Assembly (NCBI RefSeq): GCF_914767665.1
Contig: NC_059501.1
Location: forward strand, 23,598,501-23,662,500
Source of the DNA: Harmonia axyridis
Taxonomy: Eukaryota > Arthropoda > Insecta > Coleoptera > Coccinellidae
Length of the DNA stretch: 64,000 nt
Direction of reading: 5' to 3'
This document shows positions 1 to 10,308 of the stretch, piece by piece; position 1 is the first letter of the stretch, and the number at the start of each line of letters is the position of its first letter. A model generated the notes under the pieces. It was given only the letters and a program-made list of their open reading frames with translations. It made no database searches and had not been told where the DNA came from. A program made the position numbers and the translations under genes.

Positions 1-518
1 AGTTACCAGAAAACAGAAAGTTTTTCTCGCCCGGAAAAAGTTTTTGTCACGATTAACCCCAATTATTGTGAAAGTTTGAATTTTCCGTGAGCGATAAGAT
101 CTCTGGTGATTTGGTTCATGAAAATAAAACACAATGGGCTTTCTTCCAGTGAAGTTTGCACGACATGCCAACCATGATTATAGTATAGAATTGGGCTTCG
201 AAATTGAGTACTTGTCGCGTTATATTAGCGGTTTAGGTCACTTGAAAAGGTCGTATGAGGGAAAACCGAAGGTTTACTAACACTCTGGTTTATGATTTCA
301 ACATAACTATTCGCCGTCTGCTAGTGTTTCATGAAATGGCTCAGGTTATTCCAGAGTTATTTCATATTGAGGTGCTAAATTTTACATGAATTGACGATTT
401 AATAAAGGGATATTTCAACTGTCATAGTGATGCATGAATTCTGTCATGTCAAAACATATCAATGAGTGGTATAATGGGCGTATTCAGCAGAAATGTTGGC
501 AGCATAAGTAGCTCCGCT
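1..518. other. Unassigned AT-rich sequence
   Basis: I recognise no gene here. Bases ~240-330 resemble bases ~4,205-4,300 (shared words around 'gtatgagg' and a later 'ctgctggtt'-like stretch), so part of it is probably an old dispersed repeat. The remainder shows no coding pattern. Confidence 0.4.
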
Positions 519-1197
519 ACTGATAGATATCAGTTTGGCAACGTTAGTATTCTGTGCTGGACGGGTTGCTCCTTTTCTTGACAGCAATATAAGCAATAGG
601 TTCTGTAGATCCTTCTTGAAGGTTATGCTATGATGAGAGACAATTTTCTGTTTCAATATCAATTTTTATTTCCAAGTGGGATGTCGGAATTATTACTTTT
701 ATATTCTTCAGTATATGGGAAGTTTATTCTGAGTAACATTTTAAAATTTTAATGAACGTTTATGTTTCAGTTTCCATTATTGCTATATTTGAAATTCAAA
801 TTTTGTCCCATAATCGCTGTCATTAATGTCAGTTACTAAACATGTTAGCAAAAAGTAGCATAAAATAAATTCGCTACCAGAGATGGCGACTGCTCCGTAG
901 CGGAACCATTAGTGACAGTTGTGACAGTGATTTTGGGACGAAATTTGAATTTAAAATAGGTATAGCAACAATGGAAACTGAAACATTTACGTTTTTTGAC
1001 ATTCTGAAATGTTACTCTGAATAAATTTGCCATATGTGGAAGAATAAAGAATTACCTAATATTATCGTGAGCAAACTTGAAAATAAAAACCGATATTATA
1101 ACAGAAAATTGTTTCTAATCATAACGTAACCTTCAATAAGGACTCACAGAGTCTAGCAGAGAATACTAACGTTACCAAACTGATACCTATCAGTATC
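519..1197. mobile_element. Foldback (long inverted repeat) element
   Basis: The left arm (519-838) and right arm (903-1197) are reverse complements with moderate divergence. Matching landmarks are the 'gatatcagtttgg' outer end, the 'caattttctgt' block, the 'gtttcagtttccatt' block and the 'gtccca..atc.ctgtca' inner end. The loop is about 64 bp and contains a small hairpin of its own around 'cgctac/gtagcg'. No transposase is visible, so I infer a non-autonomous foldback or long-TIR element. The arms differ at many positions, which argues against a recent origin. Confidence 0.75.
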
Positions 1198-1208
1198 GGA
1201 TATCAGTA

Positions 1209-1740
1209 TTTGTTGATTAGGGTCAGCATCAACAAAAAGACTGAATTAAATTCACTAAAATTGTTATTTGAATTGTAAGTGTTGATTTGTATATCTATTT
1301 CACAGAAGAATGAGAGAGACTATTTATGATTACCTTTTAAGATAACTATTTCTGTGAATCCTACCACAGAAATAGTTTCGTCTGTTATTGGCATTGGCCT
1401 GCTGGATTTATTTCGAATGAATAAAATGAATGGAATAATATAAGGTTTACTGTGTACTCAGAGAACTTGCAGAAATAACATGTTACTAAGACGAAATATC
1501 GATGTGGTTGTAACCACGTTCTAATACATATTATGTTTATAAGCTCTCAACGAGCGTTTCGACATCGATGTTGGCTTCTTCAGAAACATAAAGTAAGAAA
1601 GAAGATACTTTTTTTGATATTCTTCTTGAATTTTTTTTTCTGCTCATCAGCATAACATTCTGAATGACGTTTGAAATTATTATTTTACATCTAAATACAA
1701 AATTTAATTTCTAGCGTATTAGCAGCTTCCAAATTGTTAG
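1209..1740 (+). repeat. Penelope-type repeat, tandem copy 1
   Basis: This is the first of two head-to-tail copies (the second is 1,763-2,270). They share the whole order of blocks, from 'ttgattag.gtca' through 'ctatttctgtgaatc' and 'cgaatgaataaaatgaatg' to 'acgagcgtttcga' and 'aaatacaaaatttaatttc'. The first ~200 bp are also related to 16,815-17,060, 20,468-20,645 and the ribozyme-bearing array at 31,486-32,828. I see no reverse transcriptase. Assignment to a Penelope-like terminal repeat is inferred from the ribozyme in the related array. Confidence 0.6.
1543..1590 (-). ncRNA. Degenerate hammerhead-like motif, copy 1
   Basis: Read on the minus strand, a CTGAAGA box (fits the CUGANGA consensus) is followed by a small hairpin around 'catcgatg' and then GAAACGCTCGTT. 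The last part can form the minimal stem III (CG/CG, two-base loop) followed by GUU, a permitted cleavage triplet. Stem II is not flush with the core, and the stem I pairing I could find is weak. I treat it as a decayed or divergent relative of the clear ribozymes near 32 kb. Confidence 0.3.
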
Positions 1741-1762
1741 GAGGAGCTATAGTATATCGTTC

Positions 1763-2270
1763 ATTGATTAGAGTCAATATAAACAAAAAGACTGAATTGA
1801 ATTCACTAAAATTGTTATTTCAATGGTGAATGTTGATCTGTATATCCATTCCACAGAAGAGTAAGAAAGAAGATCTATGATTACCTATTAAGATAACTAT
1901 TTCTGTGAATCATACCAGAGAAACAGTTTCGTCTGTTATTTGGCATCGGCCAGTTGGATGTATTTCGAATGAATAAAATGAATGGAATAATTTAAGGCTT
2001 ACTGTGCACTCAAAAACCTGCTGCAATAACATGTTACTAAGACGAAATACCGATGTGATAGTAACCACGTTCTAATACACATTATGTTTATAAGCTTTCA
2101 ACGAGCGTTTCGAAATCGATGTTGGCATCTTCTTCAGAAACAGAAATTGAGAAAGAAGATACTTTTTGAAATTATTATTTTACATTTAAATACAAAATTT
2201 AATTTCCAGCGTCTTAGCAGCTTTCAAATTATCAGGATTATTTTGACGGAACCCCTTGACGGATTTTGTC
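1763..2270 (+). repeat. Penelope-type repeat, tandem copy 2
   Basis: This direct repeat of 1,209-1,740 keeps the same block order with scattered substitutions and small indels. A short linker containing 'gctatagtatatcg' separates the two copies. Tandem head-to-tail arrangement is common for Penelope-like insertions (family knowledge). No ORF longer than ~70 codons is visible inside. Confidence 0.6.
2093..2141 (-). ncRNA. Degenerate hammerhead-like motif, copy 2
   Basis: This is the same minus-strand arrangement as at 1,543-1,590: CTGAAGA, a GATG/CATC hairpin with 'ccaa' loop, then GAAACGCTCGTT. The core boxes are conserved between the two copies while flanking bases differ. The fit to the hammerhead fold is incomplete, so confidence is low. 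Confidence 0.3.
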
Positions 2271-2284
2271 CATTAACAAACAAC

Positions 2285-2830
2285 TGCGAAATTTGAGATC
2301 AGAAGCTACCCTGAGAACTGTCAATATCATCATCACAAAATGACATCACGATCTTTCCAGGAAACACCCCTTATAGTTGAGTATAAATATGTCAATTCAA
2401 GTCGAATTTATTCAACATGATCAATGTTATTTTTCCATAGAATTGACCTTTTTTTACCGTAGCCTGGTCGTTATAATGTGTTGAATAAACCTCCATTCTT
2501 TCAATTGCACGTGAACAATGAAACCATGGCTCGGTAATATTCGTAATCGAACACAAATATGATACGAAGTGTTGCGTTGGAATTAATGTTCCAGCGAAAA
2601 AAAAACGGTTATGGCAATGTCAACGATTTTGATATGCAACCAATTCATTCGGGCTTAAAAATATGGGGTGAAATGATATCAATTGTTTGTATCGATTTTG
2701 CATTTTACTGAGAATTTATGTCAAATGGTGAAAAATGAGGCGAGAACTGACGTGAAGTCAGTCACTTTCTGACCGCTTGTCCTTTATGTTCCAATTCCAC
2801 ATGAAATTCTACATAAAGCGTACAATAATT
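2285..2830. other. Unassigned AT-rich sequence
   Basis: I see no gene. Bases ~2,245-2,320 resemble 44,735-44,825 (shared words around 'gaccc/gcccattaacaaa' and 'gaa.cctaccctg'), so a dispersed repeat end lies at its left edge. Confidence 0.4.
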
Positions 2831-2834
2831 GTTA

Positions 2835-3830
2835 TTTTTGAAGGCCTTTTAAATAGGAGGTTTCAATTTTAATAGAACGCTATCTGGGCAGTTGTCACTT
2901 TTGTAGCTGTCATATTTTGACATTTGAAAGACTACGCCGTTATTAAAAATGGAACGATACACCCTTTAACAATGCATTAAAAATGTTGAATTCACTCTAG
3001 AATAGTGGAAATTTCGCAGTCACCGTTCTCGAAACTAAAAAAGAAGCTGAATTCATATACATACTTGAAGAAACTTTTGTGTCTGATGATGAACTTGAAA
3101 TAAGTTTGGAACATCGCAGCTACAGAATGCACTCCTTATATTGTTAATATCCAAGTTTTGGTAGTGAAATCAAAGAAAGTATAAAACTTGTTTTAATTAT
3201 TATGTATTAACTTGCAAAATCTCAACTGTTGGATCTGTTGTTACAGAATTATTTGATTTTTTTGAGGTTTCTATAGTTCTGATTACGCCATCAAATTTTG
3301 TCGAAGCTTCAAATGATCATTTTATATAACAAGCAAAATCTCAACCTGATTGGATGATTTTTCACAAAAATATTTGGTATGTCTTTTCCAATATTTTTCT
3401 TGAATATTCCTTAGTTCTGATGATGAGATAAGCTCGAAATATCATTGTTATTTAATATGGATAACTACAATCTCAAGTCTATCGGTTTTGTAGTCAAGAC
3501 ATTATTGGGTATTTTTTTCGATATCATACAAATATTGCGATGAAATGATTGATCAATGCGGAGAATATGCGCTATTTGCTTTTCAGAAAAAAATAAGTAA
3601 TAGAAATACATTTTTTGGGAAAATTTGAACCTATTTATTTCGATTCATGAAATGGTGGCCTTGTTGCATGGCCATCTATGTCACCAGATCTAACTCCTCT
3701 GTTGTATTTTCTTTGGGTATTTGAAAAATATATGCCATTCAAAACAATTCATGGAGGCAGTTGCATCACAGGATATCAGGAGCTTGCGCAGATGTATGAG
3801 ACAATCTGGATATGATTAATAGAAAAGTGA
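2835..3830 (+). pseudogene. Decayed DUF4817/DDE_3 (IS630-Tc1-mariner) transposase
   Basis: At 2,949 a reading frame starts MERYTL.QCIKNVEF, which resembles the DUF4817 helix-turn-helix start common in insect mariner-related transposases; in-frame stops follow. At 3,660-3,760 the catalytic-core motif WPSMSPDLTPLLYFLW is readable. Between them the frame is lost and a minisatellite-like segment (3,190-3,545) is present. The upstream ~100 bp resemble 26,150-26,240, where a similar start ('ttactgaaaacggaacg') also occurs. Clearly non-functional. Whether both pieces belong to one insertion is inferred from order and orientation. Confidence 0.55.
3190..3545 (+). repeat. Degenerate ~125-bp tandem repeat
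   Basis: Three imperfect copies of a unit containing 'gcaaaatctcaac', 'ggat.tgttg.cac.gaa', 'atattttt' and 'tagttctgatgatga' follow one another. The same unit appears again at 8,240-8,545, also upstream of a decayed DUF4817 transposase. It may be an internal or subterminal part of that transposon family. Confidence 0.5.
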
Positions 3831-3834
3831 ATAA

Positions 3835-5510
3835 TCTCTTTTCGAGATCTAGGAAATATGTAGGAATTGAAACAGTTAATTACCAGAATTTCTTTTCATA
3901 CTCCTCTTCCAATACTATGTTATGAATTGAAATGAATAGGTTTGAATTCTCCCGAAAAAATAATATCATCCTGAAAGAAATAAATACAAGATTGTATTAA
4001 AAAAAAATTACATAAAACATGAATTCTTCGTTTGCTACTTTTTTGAAAAAAGTGAGCCACTCAAATTAAAAATAGAATTAATTTGACTGAATAATGTATT
4101 TCTTTATGGCAATACCGACTACTCCAAAAAGTCTGAAAAATATAGATTTCGAACTCTAAAGGAAAAAACTCAATAATCTGGGTACTGTCCTGAAAATGTT
4201 AACATTACATGAAACGTTTTGAAGGGTTGTATGAGGTGGACAAACCCAAGAAATTTAAACAATATCAGACTGCTGGTTTCCAAGTTATGGATATCAGAAT
4301 TTTAGGCCAATTCTCATGAGTCGCCCTGTATCTCGAGACTAACAATCTTAGGATGCGCAACAAGCAACTCTTCTGGAAGGACTGGATCACCTGCATTCAC
4401 CATCAGAGTATGGTCAACCATTAATTTTACATACTGTATAGAAAAATCCATATACATAGGTATATTAAAAGTTTATGATGTAAATCCGAAAGACAAGGAC
4501 AAAAAAGTTGGGTTTTTTTGTTACCAGTTTATTTTGATTTTGAGATTCTGACAAATTTTGAATGGAATCGGTGGTTCGTTTATGTACAAATTTTCGAAAC
4601 CTCATCCATATTCATAAATAAAAGATGAAGGAAATACATTTCGAGACCCTTTTTGCTCGATTATTGTCGGGGATTCTTGACCCAAACCGAGCTTTTGCCT
4701 CTTCATGCTTGGAATCCTTTTCGGGTATGATTCTTGTGTTAAATTATGCAATATCCCATCTTCTATATTGGGATTGCTTGGGTGTCCTACGGAACTTCAT
4801 GAATTTCTAGCGTGGGCATGGTAGCTGTCATGAATTGTCTTACAGAATATATACGATACCTTTTCCGCAAAAGTCGAAAAATGTCGACTTTATTTATGTC
4901 AATTTTTAAGTTTGATTCTATTTCATATTTGAGTTTGATAATATTTAATCTTTGAATTTGATTACATAGACGACACTTTCAACTCTGTCCGTCAGCGGTA
5001 AACACTATGACGCTAGAACAGATTATATCGAAAGCTTGAAATTTCCCAGGAAGGTTACTTTAATTTTTTTTTTAGTTTGATTCTTATTTCGAAACGAATG
5101 TCCCCTGGTTTGAATAGCAGAGATTTTTTTTTCATCATGATTGTCTGGTATTGATATTTTTTAATCGTTTTCCTTATATTCCTGAAAAATTGAATACTTG
5201 AACATATTGAAAAATTTGCAGTATTCTGAATCTAGGTTGATGGATTTCAATGAGATAAAATATCTCAAGAGATTTTGAAACTACAGATTCGTTCGAATCG
5301 AAATGTTTCATTCGGATTTCAAACAATAATTTTCAATCTGCATGTGAAACTCATTGTGATCACGTCACCAAAATCAGAGGAAATTCAAGAAGAATATTGA
5401 AAAAATCCGAGGAATTCAAGCTTCAACCGGCCGATAGACGTACAATAATATTGTACAATACTGGGAGTGCAATAATATTGAACATGTGGTTCCGGTATTG
5501 AAGGATGGCG
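3835..5510. other. Unassigned AT-rich sequence
   Basis: There is no gene I can support. A short repeat similar to ~240-330 lies near 4,200-4,345 and ends close to 'gccctgtatctcg', which looks like a transposon end. The largest open frame (4,625-4,810, 61 codons) has no recognisable motif and is probably chance. Confidence 0.4.
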
Positions 5511-5515
5511 CAATA

Positions 5516-5842
5516 CACCGGGTGTCCCAAGTTATCGTATACAGGCAATATGTAGCTTATTCGACTAGATAATGGAAAAATAAAAAATTGCTTTGAATAA
5601 CATCAAAGTACCTTCCCAATGATGTATAGAAAAAGTTCCTGTGACTGACAGCCTTACGGTAAAGCTACCCCTAATCTTTAATTTTCAAATGGCACCCCCT
5701 GTTTATTGTCAGTGACATTTAGTTTAATTTTTTTTTGAGATATAACGATAGCATATACTAGGTATTCTTTAATGATAACAATAAAAACATTAACATTGTG
5801 TGGAGTATGAATTGGAACCAAATACCTACTAACAAATACTAT
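5516..5842. other. Possible transposon end and AT-rich spacer
   Basis: The words 'accgggtgtcccaag' near 5,517 resemble the 'acagggtgtccc' ends of mariner-like elements elsewhere in the window. No partner end or coding region is visible. Confidence 0.3.
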
Positions 5843-6009
5843 GCAATGGACTAGTTTTCATTTTTTTGTTAAGGATTAATTCTAAAAATTTAAGTAAAAT
5901 GAAACAAAAATGTGGAAGAATCATTGAAATATCTCTAGAAATGAAAAAGTTATGGGACTTTGAAGTTGCGCTTGAAAGAATAATTTCATAGTACGCAGCG
6001 TCTAGTGTG

Positions 6010-6017
6010 TGACGTCA
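6010..6017. promoter_or_regulatory. CRE-like palindrome upstream of the THAP exon
   Basis: A perfect TGACGTCA (the CREB/ATF-type half-site palindrome) lies about 100 bp before the THAP start codon. A second copy at 6,553-6,560 lies in inverted surroundings at the other side of the element. Function is inferred only from the motif and its position. Confidence 0.3.
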
Positions 6018-6115
6018 CGACACTTACACGAGGCGACTGGTATTCGCAGAGTGCTTACGAATTCATTGGTGTACAATCACTTGTGCCGTTCGTGTCGTGT
6101 TTTGTTCGTTACACG

Positions 6116-6309
6116 ATGGCTGAAATAAAAAAAAATCCTGCAAATATTGTATTGTGCCTATGTGTGCAAGCACGACAATTAAAAACCCCAATAAATTGTT
6201 TTTTCATGTACCAAATGACATGAATCAAAGGAAGAAGTGGTGCAAATTAATGAGGCGTGATTTAATTGGACCTAAAACTACTTCATATGTGTGTGAAGAT
6301 CATTTTGAT
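6116..6309 (+). pseudogene. THAP zinc-finger exon with one frameshift
   Basis: From base 6,136 an open frame reads SCKYCIVPMCASTT, then KLFFHVPNDMNQRKKW and SYVCEDHFD. This fits the THAP C2CH pattern: C-x4-C, the conserved W, then C-x2-H, with F after the H. It is a DNA-binding domain. The frame ends at 6,309 on a complete codon followed by a consensus splice donor (gtaagt). The likely start ATG at 6,116 is out of frame by one base across a run of nine A, so the exon is either a pseudogene or carries a homopolymer sequencing error. No downstream exon or transposase core was found before the right inverted repeat. A TGACGTCA palindrome ~100 bp upstream could act as a promoter site. Confidence 0.6.
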
Positions 6310-6744
6310 GTAAGTACCTATCAGTACTAGCTGTCTATTTCTGATAATAAAAATACTAAGGTGTAAGTTGGTTTGAAATAAGTTATTGAGTAAAAATAAC
6401 TTTGTCCTTTCACGAAGCCTTCTTCCATTATGGTGACATAAAAACAAAACTCGAGTTAAAACTACACTGTACAACTACAAACGGCGCGAGAGCCTTGGCG
6501 CGGCTAAGTATTTAAACGTAATTTATGGTGTACCGATCACAGGCAAGTGGCGTGACGTCACAGACGAGTAGGAGACCAAAGACGTTCCGCGCTAAAATAC
6601 GTAAATTTAAATAATCTATTTCTCAGTCATTTATTGATGGATTTTCGAAATTTCTTCACTGATTTATTAGTTTGGCTCTATATTTTAATTCTATCGTGTC
6701 AAATATAGTATTATCAACATCAATAAACTAGTCCATTCAAAAAC

Positions 6745-8235
6745 GAAGAAACATTTTAAGTGTTCAAAATTATTTTTTATCTTATTATTTCTCTGTTTTT
6801 TGAACGAAAAATTCATTTACTCCCTAATGTCAAATTTGTACAAACATGGTTGGAATAAAAAAAAAAGAAAATTTCAGGGTGGGTCAATTTTTCTTCCAAG
6901 AATTATTCCGAACCTTGATTATTAAAAAATATAATAAACGAAAATGAAACGAATTACAGATTTCTCTATATCGCTTCTAAGTGCTGGGCGAATGATTGAT
7001 CATAGAAAACCGTATTTGTACGATGTCGCAATTCTAATCGGTTTTCTTTGTACCCATCAAATCATCGAAAAAAACCATCGATCTAGGTGGCCTTCGTAAT
7101 CCTAGAAAAAGCCCCGACGACGGACGCGTCGTAATATAATAGCCTGTAAATAATCCCAACTCGTCTTCTTTAAGAGATTAGGATGGCTGGTTTTCTCCGG
7201 GAGATGCACGATAAATCTTTGTACTGATGTTATCACTAGCGATATAAATCGGGCATGAGAATCTTAATGCTCATCCTTATATTTTACACCATCGACGTTT
7301 CGGCTGTCTTCATTGATTTTTTCGACGTGGCGATTCTATTCCAGTTCTAAGAGTTATCTCACTTTGAGATTTCCTGTGTTTCCATAAGAGGAGGTTTATG
7401 GATTGATTTCGATGTTTCTTCCAGTGTTTTATTGAATTTGTGTATTGAAAGTTTGTTGGTATCCGATTGATTTCACTAGGCCATTTTTATATCACAAAAT
7501 CTATGAATTTAATCGATTGAACTATTTGAATAATGTGAGCAAAGCTTATTGGGATTTTGTTTCATTAAAAGTGTTTATTTTTTTGGATTTCAATAGATAC
7601 CTTTACAGAATGTCCCAGAATTATTAGTGGTTACTAGTTCAACGCGTAGTTTACGATAAAAAATATTTGGGGAAATTGAAGTAACTTATATTTCGCAAAT
7701 GTTTCCCAATGCAGCTTTTAAACAGCCTTCAAAGTTACGAATCTTGAGATTAATTAAACTAATACAGCAACTATTATGAAATTTGCTATGTGTTTTGTTC
7801 ATACTTAGGGGTTCAAACTATTACTTCCAACATAACATGAAAATTTCTATCAAGTATCTGAAACTGTGCATTTCACATAAATTTTTTCTCACCATACCAC
7901 AATATTTTCGAATTTCGCGGCAATATTTCTTGAGCCCAATATGTATTGTAATTCGAAAATGAGGAAAAGTGTGACGCGAAGTCAGGAGCTTTTGAGCGCT
8001 CGTCATCCGTAAGCCAATTGTTTACAGGTATATATTATGGTAAATTATATAATTCACCCTTGTTGTCGTTGTGTCAATCATAAATTTTGAAAATTTTGAA
8101 CTGTAGGTTTTAATAAAGAAATAAACACAAACGCCTTTCAGGATTTGAGATCGACCCAATGACAAACAGGGTGATCGATATAGTTTATCTCAATTTATTA
8201 AGACGCATGAATGAACGAATGCTCAAAAGGCTTCA
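6745..8235. other. Unassigned sequence
   Basis: There is no supported gene. Around 7,083-7,340 base composition is less AT-rich and unique-looking. At 7,290-7,312 the minus strand reads TGAAGACAGCCGAAACGTCG, superficially like a hammerhead core but lacking the first core base. 'agaatgtcccagaatt' at ~7,609 resembles a mariner-like end. The open frame at 7,821-8,006 (minus) has no recognisable motif. Confidence 0.35.
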
Positions 8236-8239
8236 TTAA

Positions 8240-8545
8240 CTTCAGTTCAATACTTTCTTAATTTTTTTTTTATTTTCTGCTTGATTTTTTTATAGTTCTG
8301 ATGAATCTATCACAACCAAATTTTTCTTGATGCCAGAAATTGATATTTTATATTTAATTGCTAAATCTCAACTCAGTAGGATCTGTTGTCACTGAAATAT
8401 TAGTTTTTTCGATATTCTGTTTGAGTTTTCCATGGTTCTGGTGCGGGGTTTTACGCAAAATCTCAAAGCGATCGGATTTGTAATCACGGAAATATTCGAT
8501 ATTTGTTCTTCTCTAATTTCATCTGGTCCTGATGATGTAAATCAA
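8240..8545 (+). repeat. Second array of the ~125-bp degenerate unit
   Basis: This stretch contains about two to three copies of the unit at 3,190-3,545, recognisable by 'aaatctcaa', 'ggat.tgtt..tcac.gaaatatt', 'cgatattctgtttga' and 'ggttctg.tg'. Its position before a DUF4817 transposase relic repeats the arrangement at 3 kb. Confidence 0.45.
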
Positions 8546-8549
8546 CGCA

Positions 8550-8890
8550 TGATGTTAGGAGAGCACGTTAGAATCTTTCGTTCATGCGCCAATTGGATCC
8601 TTGGATATGCCAATACTAAGTTCTGTCGTCTCCAACTGCGCAATTGGCTCAAGCTCAAAAGCTTCTGACGTCACGTCACTGAATGTGCAAGGTGCCTCAA
8701 AAGAAATTTCACAATCACTTAGCTTACTGCAACAGTTCGAAGAGACGTGTGGAATATGCTCGGGGATATTTTAATGGGTAGGCCTTCTCGGGAACGGATC
8801 GCGCGGTGTGCGCATGTAAATATTTCAAAAATGGCAATTCTGTGAGTATAGGGTGAAGAAATTTCCCCAATATTCGAGGCTTTTGTCACT
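8550..8890. other. Unassigned sequence
   Basis: I recognise nothing. The words 'tgacgtcacgtcactg' (8,667) recall the 'gacgtg' context at 2,750 and 63,150, so an old dispersed element may be present. Confidence 0.3.
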
Positions 8891-8894
8891 TAAA

Positions 8895-9300
8895 TCATGG
8901 GCCAAGCATACCTCTCATTTGGAAATGGTTAAAAAAATTTGAGAAGACTGCTTCAACACTAGATAAACCAAAACATGGGCACTCGAAGTTATTAAGAACG
9001 TGAAAAGGGGTTATAATTGGTCTGTTCGTGATGATCCCGACGTCTCTATTCAGAAGAGTGTACGAGGTTTGAATGTGCATAGATCATCGCTATAACCAAA
9101 GAACATCGTTCCAGCAGAATGGAGCAACTTTACACACGTCCAATATGTGTTTACCACAAGTTCTTGAAATTTTTCCTGGCAAAATATCCCGGAGATTGAG
9201 CCCCCTGCAGTTCTCATTTGACGCCCGTGGACTACACCTGAGTAGTTTTCTCAAATCTGAAATTCACGTTAATAAATCAAATTTCCTGGCTCATATGATA
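8895..9300 (+). pseudogene. Decayed DUF4817/DDE_3 transposase
   Basis: Translation in shifting frames gives WLKKFEKTASTLDKPKHG (second helix-turn-helix region), then KRGYNWSVRDDPDVSIQK, then FQQNGATLHTSNMCLPQV and further family-like residues up to ~9,270. The order matches the insect DUF4817 + DDE_3 transposases of the IS630-Tc1-mariner superfamily. The motif normally FQQDGA carries N in place of the catalytic D. Several stops and frameshifts separate the blocks, and much of the catalytic domain is missing. Confidence 0.65.
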
Positions 9301-9365
9301 CATATAAAATGGGAGTCATCACAGAGCTTACTTGCCAAGCGGTTATTAGGAATTTAAGTGTAGAG

Positions 9366-9492
9366 CAGTGGCAACGACAGTTTTCAAGAATGTGATGAGG
9401 GCAAGAAGTGGCCAGAGGGGGAAACATTTCTAGACCCATCAAAAATTGAGGGGGGGCTTGGCCCTCCTGACATTCGTCTAGTGCCGCTACTG
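9366..9492. mobile_element. Possible hAT-type MITE
   Basis: It begins CAGTGGCAACGACAG and ends with the reverse complement of CAGTAGCGGCACTAG, with a G-rich then C-rich core ('gagggggggcttggccctcc'). CAGTGGC-type ends are usual for hAT elements in insects. The eight bases on each side do not match well, so a target duplication is not shown. Confidence 0.35.
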
Positions 9493-9575
9493 TCAATGAG
9501 TGTCGTGAATGCGAGAGTACACATTCGGATATCACTATTTTAGAAAATAAATTCCCAAATAAACATTTTTTCGTA

Positions 9576-10027
9576 GGTTTCCTTTTTTTGAAAAATTTCT
9601 TTCGAAACAACTTGTTCAATAGGTACAGTTATCCAGAATTCATCGAGACACCTCAAGCAGGAACCCCAGAAAAACCCCGCCTCCTCGATCATATCCTTCC
9701 TTTGGATTATTCGAAGCACTCTACAGTATTACATCCAGCAATAGAACAGTCGCAGCCAGCTTGAATATTCATCCCTGCTGAACCACTTCAAGCCACTCGT
9801 CTTGTTTCGAACTTCCAGAATCAACAAACCGTTAGCAGTTCTTCCGATGAGTCCTCGCGCCCGACTAGATTACACCTCATCCAGACAGATTCGAATAATG
9901 AAAACAGCAACACGAATCCCGGGACTGCGGCAATATTGAATGGCGAACAACAAACAGAATTTAAACTAACTTCCAGCCGAGCGACTGGCACTCCAGAAGT
10001 TCGGGTTATAAATCAGCATATCCAACA
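9576..10027 (+). pseudogene. S/T/P/Q-rich reading frame with one internal stop
   Basis: One frame is open on both sides of a single TGA at ~9,762. Before it: YPEFIETPQAGTPEKP and further; after it an S/T/Q/N-rich stretch including SSSSDESSRPTRLHL, ending at a TAG near 10,027. It is less AT-rich than the surroundings and may begin at a splice-acceptor-like 'tttttcgtag' (9,566-9,575). I do not recognise the protein. It could be a retroelement ORF1 relic or an exon of a host gene with one nonsense change. Confidence 0.3.
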
Positions 10028-10308
10028 ATAGTCTATAAGGTATTCCCTAAAATAATGAACACGGCCCTAACTTTAATCTCGAATTCACCTGACGAAGTCA
10101 TTCCCAGAAATTGGGAAACTCGTTTCGTACAGGTCTGAGGAGTTGGGAAAGGTATGTGTTTGTTTTGCCATGACCTGCATCAGGACCGAGAAATTTGGTT
10201 TTCAATCTTCGTCGCTTTTGACTGTTATGGAAAAAGTTTTGATCTGGAGAAAAATTATCAGGTTTTAATACATAACAGGCCAATTGAAAAGTTTCCGATC
10301 TACCATAG

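Larger units (their letters stand above)
5843..6741. mobile_element. Inverted-repeat element containing a THAP exon
   Basis: The outer inverted repeat 'aatggactagttt' (~5,845) / 'aaactagtccatt' (~6,728) and the inner inverted repeat around 'tgtgacgtcacg' (6,008-6,020 and 6,551-6,562) bound about 0.9 kb. Sequence between outer and inner repeats is loosely similar on the two sides, suggesting degenerate terminal repeats of ~180 bp. A THAP zinc-finger exon sits between them on the plus strand. THAP domains occur in P-element and Kolobok transposases (family knowledge). No catalytic domain is present, so this would be a non-autonomous derivative. I could not identify a convincing target duplication. 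Confidence 0.45.

Noticed and set aside
7288..7330. Hammerhead-like minus-strand string TGAAGACAGCCGAAACGTCG
   Set aside because: The first core base is A instead of C, stem II would be about two pairs, and no stem I pairing was found. Not enough for a ribozyme call.
9269..9619. Minus-strand 116-codon frame
   Set aside because: It runs across the hAT-type MITE and the transposase relic on the opposite strand, with no domain of its own. Likely chance.
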